Below, one piece after another: positions 1 to 8,192 of a DNA stretch of 64,000 bases (positions are counted from its first letter, which is position 1; each line of letters begins with the position of its first letter). This stretch comes from Opacimonas sp014872805 (lineage in GTDB: Bacteria > Pseudomonadota > Gammaproteobacteria > Enterobacterales > Alteromonadaceae), in contig WKFN01000014.1 of assembly GCA_014872805.1 (NCBI GenBank), forward strand, positions 1-64,000. The letters run 5' to 3'. The notes under the pieces are model-generated. The model saw only the letters and a list, made by a program, of their open reading frames with translations. It did no database searches and was not told the DNA's origin. The position numbers and the translations under genes are program-made.

Positions 1-60
1 AAACCGACGAGTATTAACCAACTCCTTTGCCACCTCACGTCGTCTTGATGGCGCTAGAGC
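1..60 (-). CDS. IS3-family transposase OrfB, N-terminal fragment cut by window edge
   Basis: On the minus strand, in the -1 frame relative to orfA, an open frame begins around the orfA stop codon and reads ALAPSRRREVAKELVNTRRF before the window edge. This basic start (PSRRRE) is typical of the OrfB, the DDE integrase subunit, of IS407-like elements. OrfB is normally made as an OrfAB fusion by programmed -1 frameshifting; the overlap geometry seen here fits that. No catalytic DDE residues are inside the window, so whether the element is intact is unknown. Confidence 0.6.
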
Positions 61-320
61 TTTCCCTCAATGATCTCCTGACGAATATCGGCTTTGATAC
101 GCTCTTCTGCGTACATTTTTTTGAGACGTTTGTTCTCAGCTTCTAACTCTTTGAGTCGCTTCATCATCGAAGTATCCATACCACCGAACTTTGAACGCCA
201 GTTATAAAACTGGGCGCTGCTCATGCCATGTTCACGACATAAATCTTGGACAGACACACCTTGTTCGTTTTGCTTCAAAATAGCCATGATCTGGCTATCG
301 CTGTATTTTGACTTTCTCAT
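54..320 (-). CDS. IS3-family transposase OrfA (helix-turn-helix subunit)
   Basis: This 88-residue protein is the DNA-binding OrfA subunit of an IS3-family transposase. It has an N-terminal helix-turn-helix of the HTH_8/InsE type (roughly residues 5-45, containing VQDLCREHGMSSAQFYNW) followed by a leucine-zipper-like coiled coil (about 52-72, LKELEAENKRLKKMYAEE). Its length is normal for the family. A Shine-Dalgarno-like AAAGGAG lies just upstream of the ATG. It overlaps the start of orfB, as expected for frameshift-controlled transposase synthesis. It appears intact. Confidence 0.85.
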   Translation of the reverse strand: MRKSKYSDSQIMAILKQNEQGVSVQDLCREHGMSSAQFYNWRSKFGGMDTSMMKRLKELEAENKRLKKMYAEERIKADIRQEIIEGKL

Positions 321-355
321 CGAAAACTCCTTTGCTAATAGTGTAGCGGAATTTT

Positions 356-631
356 CTAGTTAAAACTGCTCTCTTTTTTCGGGGGGATTACAAAATGACC
401 TTCAAAGCGGTGCATTAAAAATAAGTTCATTTCTTGGCATTCGGTGAAGCGAGTCGGGTGATATAGCACTGGAAAATTAGGTTCTATTTTATCGTGCCTA
501 TATGAGTGAGTTCTGATGCCTTTTTCAGTCTTAATAGGTTGCCCTGATTTATCGAGATGAAAAGACATTCCTTTTCCAAAGTTGACTGATGTTTTAATTA
601 TTTTAGTTTTTGTTGTATTTCGAAGTATCAT
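356..631 (-). pseudogene. N-terminal gene fragment cut off by the IS element; possibly a tyrosine-recombinase-like protein
   Basis: An ATG-started frame of 91 residues is well formed up to the residues SFN. It then meets a TAG that coincides with the inferred outer end of the IS3 element, so the original protein was probably longer and was interrupted by the insertion. The N-terminus is basic and contains FHLDKSGQPIKTEKGIRTHSY and an EMNLFLMHRFEGHF segment. This reminds me of N-terminal regions of some gammaproteobacterial site-specific integrases, but no catalytic Arg-His-Arg-Tyr residues are present, so that identity is a guess. What is supported is the interruption, not the function. Confidence 0.5.
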
Positions 632-725
632 TTTCGTTCACCTTTGATTCTTAGCTAGAGTATGTGTGTAAAAGCTTTTTTGTTCAAGTTTATTAAGGGT
701 ATGATAGTATTATATCAATTCGGGG

Positions 726-974
726 GTGATTTTGGACGAATCGCAAAACTTAACTGCTTCACAACTCAAAACAATCATCACTCGTTGTGGCGAAGGCACC
801 AAATTGATTGTTGGTGGTAACTTAGCACAAATCGACAGTAATTATCTGTCCGCTGTGACATCCGGATTAACCTATTTAGTTGAAAAATTTAAACATTTTT
901 CTGGCTCCTCTACGATAATGCTGGATGGCGTTGTAAGAAGTCGACTAGCGGAGTTTGCGGAAAATTCGTTATAA
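726..974 (+). pseudogene. PhoH-family ATPase, C-terminal remnant
   Basis: The 82-residue frame opens directly with ILDESQNLT, which corresponds to the Walker B region (DEAQNLT) of PhoH-like P-loop ATPases. It continues with KTIITRCGEGTKLIVGGNLAQID and GLTYLVEKFK, both matching the characteristic PhoH2/YlaK C-terminal half. The Walker A domain and any PIN domain are missing upstream. The usual TGDPxQID has become VGGNLAQID and the last segment is diverged. It is therefore a degenerate remnant and not a working ATPase. No Shine-Dalgarno decides a start. It lies beside other fossils and an IS, which marks this as a rearranged patch. Confidence 0.7.
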
Positions 975-1044
975 GTTGTGAGCAGTGGCATTTTGGGGAC
1001 ATCGAACTAAACTTTTATCATAATTTGGTAAAAAGTACTGGATT

Positions 1045-1170
1045 ATGCCGATAGACAGTAATATTTTGGTGGTAGACGATGACCCGATTCATGTTCAAAT
1101 CATTGCGAATGCTTTGTTTAAAACGCATCAACTATTCCTACGCAACACAAAGTGGGTCGTTATATTTTAG
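1045..1170 (+). pseudogene. Response-regulator receiver domain, N-terminal remnant
   Basis: An ATG at 1045 begins a 41-codon frame reading MPIDSNILVVDDDPIHVQ and then IIANALFKTH, before losing similarity and stopping at 1168. The first stretch is the beta-1 strand, acidic DDD pocket and alpha-1 helix of a CheY-like receiver domain. The phosphorylated aspartate region is absent. Just before the stop, the +2 frame reads GRYILEEADKN, which suggests a frameshift or internal deletion inside the old gene. It is too short to function. Confidence 0.55.
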
Positions 1171-1241
1171 AAGAAGCCGATAAAAACCTTTAACCAGGTA
1201 GAAAATGTTTAGGAATCAGCTGTTTAAGGCCTGGTGTCAGG

Positions 1242-1556
1242 TTACCGAAACAAGGACAATTTACCTTGCAAGATTTGTCCATACATAATCCAATCGCCCA
1301 AAAAACTGTACCAAGGATGTTTAAAGGTCGCCGGTTTGTTTTTTTCAAACAATAAGTGACCAAGCCATGCGCAACCATAGCCGATCAAAGGTAAGCCCCA
1401 TGCTAACACCCATTGTTGGGTAATTAAGACATATAACAGCAATATCAGCACTCCAGTCGAGCCAATAAAATGTAACATGCGACATTGTGGGTTGCGATGT
1501 TCTGCAAGGTAATAAGGGTAGAACTCTTTAAAGCTTGAAAAGGTCTTTTCGTTCAT
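1242..1556 (-). CDS. DUF962 / Mpo1-like small membrane protein
   Basis: A 104-residue integral membrane protein of the DUF962 (YGL010w/Mpo1-like) family. The signature is the N-terminal FxEFYPYYLAEHRNPQCRMLHFIGS segment with its HRN and H-x-x-G residues, followed by two hydrophobic segments (about 30-48 and 50-66) and a second conserved stretch with FKHPWYSFLGDW. The yeast homologue is an iron-dependent dioxygenase acting on 2-hydroxy fatty acids; the bacterial role is not established. The frame stays open upstream for 52 more codons with no similarity, so I place the start at the ATG giving MNEKTF. No clear ribosome-binding site decides between this and ATG 1562. It is divergent from cnoX. 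Confidence 0.75.
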   Translation of the reverse strand: MNEKTFSSFKEFYPYYLAEHRNPQCRMLHFIGSTGVLILLLYVLITQQWVLAWGLPLIGYGCAWLGHLLFEKNKPATFKHPWYSFLGDWIMYGQILQGKLSLFR

Positions 1557-1670
1557 AGGCATTGAATGTTGTTTTTTTGAGCATATTACCAATACTGAAT
1601 TTCTGTGCCAAGACTTGAGTTTTGGAATATTGCCCCCAATATTATAGGAAAGGAAATTAGGATTTTTATT

Positions 1671-2516
1671 ATGCAAACCCCTCTGGCCATTACCCTTGAG
1701 AATTTTCAACAAGTCATCTTAGAAGACAGTAAAGAAAAGTGGATTTTGTTGCAATTTTACATGCCTGAAAATCAAGCGTGTGTACAAATGACTCAGCTTT
1801 TAGCAACGGCTACACAGGGCTATGAGTCGCATTTAGTCTATGCTCAAATCAACTGTCAAAGCGAACAGCAGATTGCGATGCAATTCGGTATTCAAAGCCT
1901 ACCTACAGTGATGTTAGTGAAAGATGGCCAACCGGTTGATGGATTTGCTGGCATGTCAGATGAAGCCGGTATACAAGCATTACTGGAAAAGCATCTGCCC
2001 AAGCCGGAAGATGAGTTGTTACAAAAAGTGGCTGAGTTAGTGCATGAGGCAGACTATAGCCAAGCCTTGCCGTTGGCGAAACAAGCATTTGAATTAAACG
2101 GAGCCAATGTACGAGCGCGTTTCGTTTATGCGGACTGTTGCATTGAAACGGGGCAAGTTGAATTGGCGAAAACGCTGTTGGAGCCAGTCGGTTTGGTTGA
2201 CCAAGACAACTATTATCAAGTTTTACAGGGTAAAATAGAACTCGCCGAACAAGCAGCCGAGTCACCCGAAATTAAAGCGTTGCAAGCTGCGGTCGAGGCG
2301 TCACCAAATGATCTTCAGCTCAAAATTGATTTAGCTGTGCAACTGCATTCTGCCCATCAATCAGCTGAAGCATTAGCTTTACTGTTCAGTGTCGTCCAGT
2401 GCGATATGAATTTTGGCGATGGCAAAAAAACCTTTTTAGACATGGTAAATGCCTTGCCTGATGGAGAGCCGTTAAAGTCAGAGTACCGTCGTAAAATGTA
2501 CAGCCTGCTGTATTAG
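1671..2516 (+). CDS. cnoX: CnoX/YbbN-like chaperedoxin (thioredoxin fold plus TPR)
   Basis: This 281-residue cytosolic protein has an N-terminal thioredoxin fold (about 1-115) and a C-terminal tetratricopeptide region (about 120-281), the arrangement of E. coli CnoX (YbbN). CnoX protects proteins from oxidation and hands them to chaperones. The thioredoxin active site reads PENQACVQM, with one cysteine where true thioredoxins have CxxC; E. coli CnoX is likewise atypical there (SxxC). The cis-proline loop (SLPTVMLVKDGQPVDGFAG) is conserved. The start is ATG 1671, preceded by a purine-rich AGGAAAGGA and AGGA stretch at 1646-1662. The frame extends upstream without similarity. Confidence 0.87.
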   Translation: MQTPLAITLENFQQVILEDSKEKWILLQFYMPENQACVQMTQLLATATQGYESHLVYAQINCQSEQQIAMQFGIQSLPTVMLVKDGQPVDGFAGMSDEAGIQALLEKHLPKPEDELLQKVAELVHEADYSQALPLAKQAFELNGANVRARFVYADCCIETGQVELAKTLLEPVGLVDQDNYYQVLQGKIELAEQAAESPEIKALQAAVEASPNDLQLKIDLAVQLHSAHQSAEALALLFSVVQCDMNFGDGKKTFLDMVNALPDGEPLKSEYRRKMYSLLY

Positions 2517-2566
2517 ACCAAAAAGTCATAACAATCTACTGAACTTAGGCGTGAATTTTGTCCCGA

Positions 2567-2578
2567 ATGTGGTAAAAT
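2567..2578 (+). promoter_or_regulatory. Candidate extended -10 promoter for purA
   Basis: The sequence AATGTGGTAAAAT contains a TGn-type extension and a TAAAAT -10 hexamer at 2573-2578, about 40 bases before the purA ATG. The -35 region at the right spacing (CGTGAA) is weak, which is tolerable for an extended -10 promoter. It is the only plausible sigma70 element I see in the cnoX-purA gap. Confidence 0.35.
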
Positions 2579-2618
2579 CCACGCCTATTTTTTTACACAC
2601 AGTAAACAGTATTGAGTT

Positions 2619-3917
2619 ATGGCAAAGAACGTCGTCGTGCTCGGAACCCAATGGGGTGATGAGGGTAAAGGTAAAATCGTTGATTTATTAACAGAGCGTG
2701 CAACGTATGTGGTGCGTTATCAAGGTGGCCACAATGCGGGGCATACCTTAGTGATCGACGGTGAGAAAACCGTTTTACATTTGATCCCATCGGGTATTTT
2801 GCGCGATAACGTCACTTGTGTAATTGGTAATGGCGTCGTATTGAGTCCAGAGGCGTTGTTAACTGAAATGCAAATGCTGAATGAGCGCGGAGTGCCAGTT
2901 GCTGAGCGATTGAAGATCTCTGAAGCGTGTCCACTGATATTGCCGTATCACATTGCCTTAGATCAAGCTCGTGAGATTGCTCGCGGTGCAAAAGCCATTG
3001 GGACGACTGGTCGTGGCATTGGCCCAGCCTATGAAGACAAAGTTTCACGTCGTGGTTTACGTGTAGGTGATTTGTTCAATGCCGAAGATTTTGCGGTCAA
3101 ACTGAAAGACATCCTGACCTATCACAACTTCATGTTGACTGAATATTACAAAGTTGATCCAGTTGACTTTGATACGGTTTATACGCAAGCGATGGAGTTT
3201 GCCAAGATCTTCAAGCCAATGATTGTCGACGTGACTGAGCTGTTAGATAACGCGAACAAGCAAGGTTTAGAGATTATGTTTGAAGGCGCCCAAGGTACGT
3301 TACTTGATATCGACCACGGCACGTATCCATACGTAACTTCTTCTAATACTACTGTTGGCGGTGTGGCTACCGGTGCTGGTTTTGGCCCTCTTAATCTTGA
3401 TTATGTGTTAGGGATTGTCAAAGCCTATACCACACGTGTTGGCTCTGGCCCGTTCCCAACCGAACTCGATTGCAATGTCGGTCAACACTTAGGTGTTAAA
3501 GGGCATGAGTTTGGTGCGACAACAGGCCGTAAACGCCGTACCGGTTGGTTTGATGCCGTTGTCATGCGTCGTGCCGTACAAATCAACTCAATCACTGGGC
3601 TGTGTTTAACCAAATTAGACGTATTAGATGGCTTAGAAACTTTGTCTATCTGTGTTGGCTATAAAGACAAAGACGGCAATGTGTCAAATGTCCCACCAAT
3701 GGCCGCTGACGGTTATGAATTGATTGAACCGGTTTATGAAGAAATGCCAGGTTGGTCAGAAAATACGTTTGGGGTAAAAGTGTTTGAAGAGCTACCTCAA
3801 GCTGCTCGTAACTATATCAAACGTTTAGAAGAGCTGTGTGAAGTACCCATTGATATCGTATCAACCGGTCCTGATCGCGTTGAAACCATTGTTTTGCGCG
3901 ACCCATACGACGCATAA
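2619..3917 (+). CDS. purA: Adenylosuccinate synthetase
   Basis: PurA (432 residues, the usual bacterial length) catalyses GTP-dependent condensation of IMP with aspartate to adenylosuccinate, the first step from IMP to AMP. The N-terminal P-loop GTQWGDEGKGK contains the catalytic Asp, and GGHNAGHT supplies the catalytic His. The IMP-binding TTGRGIGPAYEDK and the late TTGRKRRTGWFDAV and STGPDR motifs are all present. It starts with ATG 2619. In many gammaproteobacteria purA lies elsewhere (near hflC/rnr); here it sits between cnoX and a VOC protein, apparently under its own promoter. Confidence 0.98.
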   Translation: MAKNVVVLGTQWGDEGKGKIVDLLTERATYVVRYQGGHNAGHTLVIDGEKTVLHLIPSGILRDNVTCVIGNGVVLSPEALLTEMQMLNERGVPVAERLKISEACPLILPYHIALDQAREIARGAKAIGTTGRGIGPAYEDKVSRRGLRVGDLFNAEDFAVKLKDILTYHNFMLTEYYKVDPVDFDTVYTQAMEFAKIFKPMIVDVTELLDNANKQGLEIMFEGAQGTLLDIDHGTYPYVTSSNTTVGGVATGAGFGPLNLDYVLGIVKAYTTRVGSGPFPTELDCNVGQHLGVKGHEFGATTGRKRRTGWFDAVVMRRAVQINSITGLCLTKLDVLDGLETLSICVGYKDKDGNVSNVPPMAADGYELIEPVYEEMPGWSENTFGVKVFEELPQAARNYIKRLEELCEVPIDIVSTGPDRVETIVLRDPYDA

Positions 3918-3941
3918 TCTTCGTTTGGTATTATAACCGTC

Positions 3942-4361
3942 ATGGTTCAGCCATTTCATCTTGCGATACCCGTCATTGACTTAGAGCACGCTCGCCAGTT
4001 TTATGGTGAGCTTCTTGGTTGTGATATGGGGCGCAGTAGCGAGCAATGGATTGATTGGAACTTCTTTGGGCATCAGGTCGTGACACATTGTGTTGCACAG
4101 ATGCCATCTTCTCCTCAGTACAACAGCGTAGACAGTCATGCAGTACCAGTACCGCACTTTGGTGTAGTGCTCACTGTCGAGCAATGGTATGCGTTATGTG
4201 AAAAGGTGCGTGGCAAAGTGGATTTTGTGCTCGAGCCTTATACCCGATTCGCTGGTCAAGTAGGCGAGCAACATACCATGTTTTTTACCGATCCATTTGG
4301 TAATGCATTGGAGTTTAAAGCGTTTGCTGACATGGGACAGTTATTCGCCACAGACGAATAA
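3942..4361 (+). CDS. VOC-family (glyoxalase/dioxygenase fold) protein
   Basis: A 139-residue single-chain vicinal oxygen chelate protein. It starts with FHLAIPVIDLEHARQFYGELLGC, the beta-alpha-beta opening of the fold, with a metal-ligand histidine in FHLAIP. It ends with MFFTDPFGNALEFKAF, where the glutamate is the second typical ligand. Related proteins are annotated as glyoxalase or bleomycin-resistance-like, but substrate cannot be deduced. It follows purA by 24 bases and may share its transcript. No sign of truncation. Confidence 0.85.
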   Translation: MVQPFHLAIPVIDLEHARQFYGELLGCDMGRSSEQWIDWNFFGHQVVTHCVAQMPSSPQYNSVDSHAVPVPHFGVVLTVEQWYALCEKVRGKVDFVLEPYTRFAGQVGEQHTMFFTDPFGNALEFKAFADMGQLFATDE

Positions 4362-4395
4362 CTGCCATACTTCATATTTACAGATTAAAGACTGC

Positions 4396-6078
4396 TTATT
4401 GTGGGCCTGGTTTCACTTGCGCTTTACCCCGGCCATTGGTCTCTGATGCTGCATCGATGCCGTCATCCGTTACTGCCAACAAATGAATATCACCAAAGCG
4501 ACTTTCTCGGACGTTGTAACCCATCTGTTTAAGTGCTTCTAAGGTTTCTTCGGCCATGCCTTGGTGATGACGAATGTCGTCTTTGGGTAACAGCTGATGG
4601 TGAAAACGAGGCACATCAACCGCTTCTTGCGCACTCATTTTGTATTCCAAAACATGCAAAATCGATTGATAGACTGAGCTGATAATCGTTGTACCGCCAG
4701 GTGAACCAGTGACCACCTTCACTGCATCATTGACATCCAATACAATCGATGGCGTCATGGAGGAAAGCATGCGCTTTTTAGGTGCAATTGCATTAGCCTC
4801 ACCACCTACAGCACCAAAGAAATTGGGCACTCCTGGTTTGACGCTAAAATCATCCATTTCGTTATTTAACAAAAATCCAGCGCCTTCCACCACTATACCA
4901 CTCCCAAAACCTAAGTTAATCGTCGTGGTATTTGAAACAGCATTGCCTTGCGCATCAATGATAGAGAAGTGTGTTGTATCTTCACTTTCGGGCAATCCAG
5001 GCTTCATTTTTTCGGTATCCGAAATGCCATTGCGCTTGACGCCACTGGCGCGCATCGCAATGTATTCATCCTTAATCAACTCTGCAACGGGGACATCAAA
5101 AAAATCTGGATCGCCTAAATATTCGGCTCGGTCGGCAAATACGCGTTTACCAATTTCGGCCAGTAAATGCACATATGGCGCTGAATTATGCGGATACAAA
5201 GGGGTGGATTTACCTTCATCATTATAAATTCGCGGGGCGAGGACATCGTACATTTTGAGCCATTGAGTCACTGCGATACCCCCAGAACTCGGTGGCGGTG
5301 CACTCAATAATGTATACTCACGCCATTGGGTTTGAATTGGTTCACGAGCAACTGCCACGTAGTTTGCGAGATCTGCTTCAGTAATTAATCCATTGTTTTT
5401 GCGCATAAATTCAGCAATTATTTTGGCGGTCTTACCTTTATAAAAACCATCAGGTCCCAAGTCACGAATGCGTTTTAGCGTGAGTGCTAATTCGGGTTGA
5501 ACAAATTTTTCACCTGCTTCAACATGCCCAAAATACTCTGGGAAATTCAAATCTAATTCGTGCTTTGCCATGCGTTCCATGAAACGTGCGACATTACGAG
5601 CGAGTTTGGGGTGCACGACAAAGCCATCTTCTGCAAGGCGTACAGCAGGCTCGACAAGCTCTGCCCACGGCAATGAGCCATGGCGCTGGTGGGCTAGCCA
5701 CATGCCTGCGACGGTTCCAGGGACACCGGAGGCAAGGCTATCATAGAGACTTTGTAGGCGCCGAGGATTACCTTCTTCATCTAGGTACATATCACGATGC
5801 GCCCTAGCCGGTGCCATCTCACGATAATCAATAAAATCATTTCCTTCCGGTGTGTGAATCAACATGAACCCGCCACCGCCAATATTTCCAGCCTCTGGCA
5901 AGGTCACAGCCAGCGCGAACTGTACTGCAATTGCCGCATCGATAGCATTACCCCCTCTCTCCATAATGGCCATGCCCACATCTGAGCTATAGCTGTCTGG
6001 AGCGGCAATTGCCATCTGAGAGTTAGCCGAAACCGGTAAGGTGAATACGAGAGCGAGGCACAATATTATTTTTTTCAT
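4396..6078 (-). CDS. ggt: Gamma-glutamyltranspeptidase
   Basis: A 560-residue periplasmic Ntn-hydrolase that cleaves the gamma-glutamyl bond of glutathione and related peptides. The start is ATG 6078, with TAGGAAT upstream; a TTG two codons earlier is open but has poorer spacing. A signal peptide is clear (KKIILCLALVFTLPVSANS). The precursor is expected to cleave itself before the nucleophile threonine in EDTTHFSIID (about Thr368), splitting it into large and small subunits. Further conserved motifs are GGNAIDAAIA, GNIGGGGFM, FGSG and MTPSIV. Convergent with the VOC gene. It fits a scavenging role alongside the wall-salvage genes that follow. Confidence 0.96.
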   Translation of the reverse strand: MKKIILCLALVFTLPVSANSQMAIAAPDSYSSDVGMAIMERGGNAIDAAIAVQFALAVTLPEAGNIGGGGFMLIHTPEGNDFIDYREMAPARAHRDMYLDEEGNPRRLQSLYDSLASGVPGTVAGMWLAHQRHGSLPWAELVEPAVRLAEDGFVVHPKLARNVARFMERMAKHELDLNFPEYFGHVEAGEKFVQPELALTLKRIRDLGPDGFYKGKTAKIIAEFMRKNNGLITEADLANYVAVAREPIQTQWREYTLLSAPPPSSGGIAVTQWLKMYDVLAPRIYNDEGKSTPLYPHNSAPYVHLLAEIGKRVFADRAEYLGDPDFFDVPVAELIKDEYIAMRASGVKRNGISDTEKMKPGLPESEDTTHFSIIDAQGNAVSNTTTINLGFGSGIVVEGAGFLLNNEMDDFSVKPGVPNFFGAVGGEANAIAPKKRMLSSMTPSIVLDVNDAVKVVTGSPGGTTIISSVYQSILHVLEYKMSAQEAVDVPRFHHQLLPKDDIRHHQGMAEETLEALKQMGYNVRESRFGDIHLLAVTDDGIDAASETNGRGKAQVKPGPQ

Positions 6079-6098
6079 AGCCAATTCCTAATTAATCA

Positions 6099-6221
6099 TC
6101 ATGTCATCAGCAATTCGCTGATCAAAAATGCAATAAAACTTAAGATACCACCAAATACCACATAAGGTAACTGTGTTTTGACATGAACCAAAAAATCACA
6201 CCAGCGACTAATACTCTCTTG
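6099..6221 (-). pseudogene. C-terminal tail of a multi-pass permease (NhaC-like), fossil
   Basis: Between ggt and the GH3 gene, the minus strand holds a 40-codon open frame with no start codon, ending at 6099. It contains WCDFLVHVKTQLPYVVFGGI followed by a hydrophobic helix (LSFIAFLISELL). A D-x-x-x-H-V-K-T-Q-L-P-Y stretch before a last membrane helix recalls the end of NhaC-type Na+/H+ antiporters. Everything upstream is lost: the frame is closed by a TAA at 6222-6224. The permease assignment is inference from hydropathy and this short motif. Confidence 0.4.
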
Positions 6222-6334
6222 TTGTTATTTCGATAAAATAAAAAAGTTGTTGTGCAAAATGGGTACAGCTGGATATAAAATAGGGTATCAAATGTAATTT
6301 TACAAAATGTTTTTTATGGACTTAGGGAGTGTTA

Positions 6335-8125
6335 ATGATGCTACCACATGGCGTATACAGACTTCTGCATTGTTTATATGTCGCGATAACATTGTTGTTT
6401 TTTTCGGTTCAAGCCGATCCTCGCCTAGGCCAAAAACTCATGCTCGATATTCGGTATTTTTGTCAAGATGGCACAAGTGTCGAATGTCGAGAACCCGTTA
6501 CGGAATTACCATTAGAATTACGTGAATGGTTACAAAAATATCAAATTGGCGGGGTGATTTTGTTTGCAGAAAATATCCACACGTCTCAACAGTTAATCAA
6601 GTTGACCCAAGATTTGCAGTTGAGTATGTCAGACATTGAGGCTCCGCCGTTATTCATCGCTGTGGATCAAGAAGGCGGTCGAGTAGCACGTTTACCGCAA
6701 CATATTTTACCGGCTTTCTCTGGAAGTATGGCACTTGGCGCGACTTATGCCGGCAGTCAGGATAATTTTGCCCGTGCCGTTGCAAAGGTTCAGGCTCAAA
6801 AATTGCTCAGTCACGGGATTAATGTCAACTTTGCGCCGGTGTTAGATGTGAATAGCAACCCGGAAAATCCAGTGATTAATGTCAGAGCTTTCGGCAGTGA
6901 CCCAGAAACGGTGGCTGCACTTGGTAGCAGTATGGTTAAAACGTATCAAGACAATGGGATTTTGAGCGCAGTTAAGCACTTTCCCGGTCACGGTGATACT
7001 CAAGTTGACAGTCATACGGGTTTGCCTCAGGTGACGCATTCTTTGTTACAAATCATGCAACAGGATATTGCGCCCTTTGCGCAGGTCATCAAAGACGCAC
7101 AACCTGCATTTGTGATGACTGCACATATACAATTTCCTAACTTGGATGATACGAAATTGAGTACGGTGGATGGTACGTCTATCATTGTGCCGGCCACTTT
7201 TTCCCGAAAAATTCTTCATGATGTGTTGCGAGAGCAATTGGATTTTGATGGGATTGTCATTTCTGATGCATTGGATATGGCAGGTATTGCGGATCACTTT
7301 ACTTCAGAGGAAGCACTTTTGAATACGTTTGCCGCTGGCACTGATATTGCGCTAATGCCGTTTGCAATCCGTACCCCAGATGACATCGTTGCCTTCGATA
7401 GTTGGTTTCGTGCAGCTCAACAAGCACTGAGCGAGCGGATGCAAGAGACATCATGGCAAGCGTCTTTGAGCCGTATTGCGACACAAAAAATCAGCATGCT
7501 ACGGAATAAGCATTCAGCGATTACGCAGCAAATATCTGAAAAGGGAATCGATACGTTAGTGGACAACCTCGCTATGGCTAGCCTTACGGCGTTGCCTGGT
7601 TCGCAAGCCGTCACCCTAAAACCCGATGATAGTGTGTTCGCGGTAATGCCCGATGATTTGCGGTGTGCTGGTTTAAGAAAAGCGCTGTATGATCAAGGCA
7701 TTGTCAATCTCGAATGTATTTCGACATTGTTGGACGCACCTTTACCAGTTACACGAGACTTAGACAAATATCACTATGTTATTTTAGGCGAGTTATCACC
7801 AGCAATATCAGCAGTAGAAATGGGCGGCATGGACGATGTTGTCGCATTGCGTCAACGCACAGCTCAACGAGCATCGGCAACCGATGTGCTGCTCTATATG
7901 ACCTCACTATTGACAAATCAGGAGCTTGCAAATAGAACCATTCTCGTTGGACTCAGAGCACCTTATGTTGTGCGCCAACTGACGGCACAGACGCAACCTT
8001 TAGCGACGTTTTTACTCTATGATTACCGGGTCGACGAAACGACATTCACCAGTCCGTCATTCAAATCGTTGAGTCAAATATTGACGCATGGGCTTATGCC
8101 AACTGGAACGATTCCGGTGGATTGA
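6335..8125 (+). CDS. nagZ: Exported GH3 beta-N-acetylhexosaminidase (NagZ-like, two-domain)
   Basis: A 596-residue glycoside hydrolase family 3 enzyme expected to release terminal GlcNAc from wall fragments. The TIM-barrel domain covers about 25-345 and shows the NagZ signature KHFPGHGDT followed by DSH (catalytic Asp-His loop) and the nucleophile Asp in GIVISDALDM. A second alpha/beta domain (about 400-596) makes it resemble the Bacillus-type secreted NagZ rather than the ~340-residue cytosolic E. coli enzyme. The N-terminus has a signal peptide (LLHCLYVAITLLFFSVQA). The start is ATG 6335, five bases after AGGGAG; GTG 6329 and ATG 6338 are alternatives. It faces away from ggt and converges on namZ. 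Confidence 0.88.
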   Translation: MMLPHGVYRLLHCLYVAITLLFFSVQADPRLGQKLMLDIRYFCQDGTSVECREPVTELPLELREWLQKYQIGGVILFAENIHTSQQLIKLTQDLQLSMSDIEAPPLFIAVDQEGGRVARLPQHILPAFSGSMALGATYAGSQDNFARAVAKVQAQKLLSHGINVNFAPVLDVNSNPENPVINVRAFGSDPETVAALGSSMVKTYQDNGILSAVKHFPGHGDTQVDSHTGLPQVTHSLLQIMQQDIAPFAQVIKDAQPAFVMTAHIQFPNLDDTKLSTVDGTSIIVPATFSRKILHDVLREQLDFDGIVISDALDMAGIADHFTSEEALLNTFAAGTDIALMPFAIRTPDDIVAFDSWFRAAQQALSERMQETSWQASLSRIATQKISMLRNKHSAITQQISEKGIDTLVDNLAMASLTALPGSQAVTLKPDDSVFAVMPDDLRCAGLRKALYDQGIVNLECISTLLDAPLPVTRDLDKYHYVILGELSPAISAVEMGGMDDVVALRQRTAQRASATDVLLYMTSLLTNQELANRTILVGLRAPYVVRQLTAQTQPLATFLLYDYRVDETTFTSPSFKSLSQILTHGLMPTGTIPVD

Positions 8126-8192
8126 GCACTGTACCGTTCTGTACAAACACGCTGTGATTGTTTTCCACATAAAATGACTATGCAATCAAGTA

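Larger units (their letters stand above)
1..358 (-). mobile_element. IS3-family insertion sequence (IS407-like), 5' end only
   Basis: The orfA transposase gene and the first codons of orfB read leftwards and run off the left edge, so only the 5' part of the element is present. Its outer end is placed near base 357, because the neighbouring minus-strand reading frame (356-631) meets a stop exactly where AT-rich non-coding sequence typical of an IS leader begins. The terminal inverted repeat cannot be confirmed without the other end. The group is assigned from the orfA protein (CREHGMSS and FGGMD motifs), which resembles the IS407 subgroup. Confidence 0.75.

Noticed and set aside
4709..5227. 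Long plus-strand open frame opposite ggt (172 codons)
   Set aside because: Antisense to a well-conserved gene, no family similarity and no ribosome-binding site; it is a codon-usage shadow.
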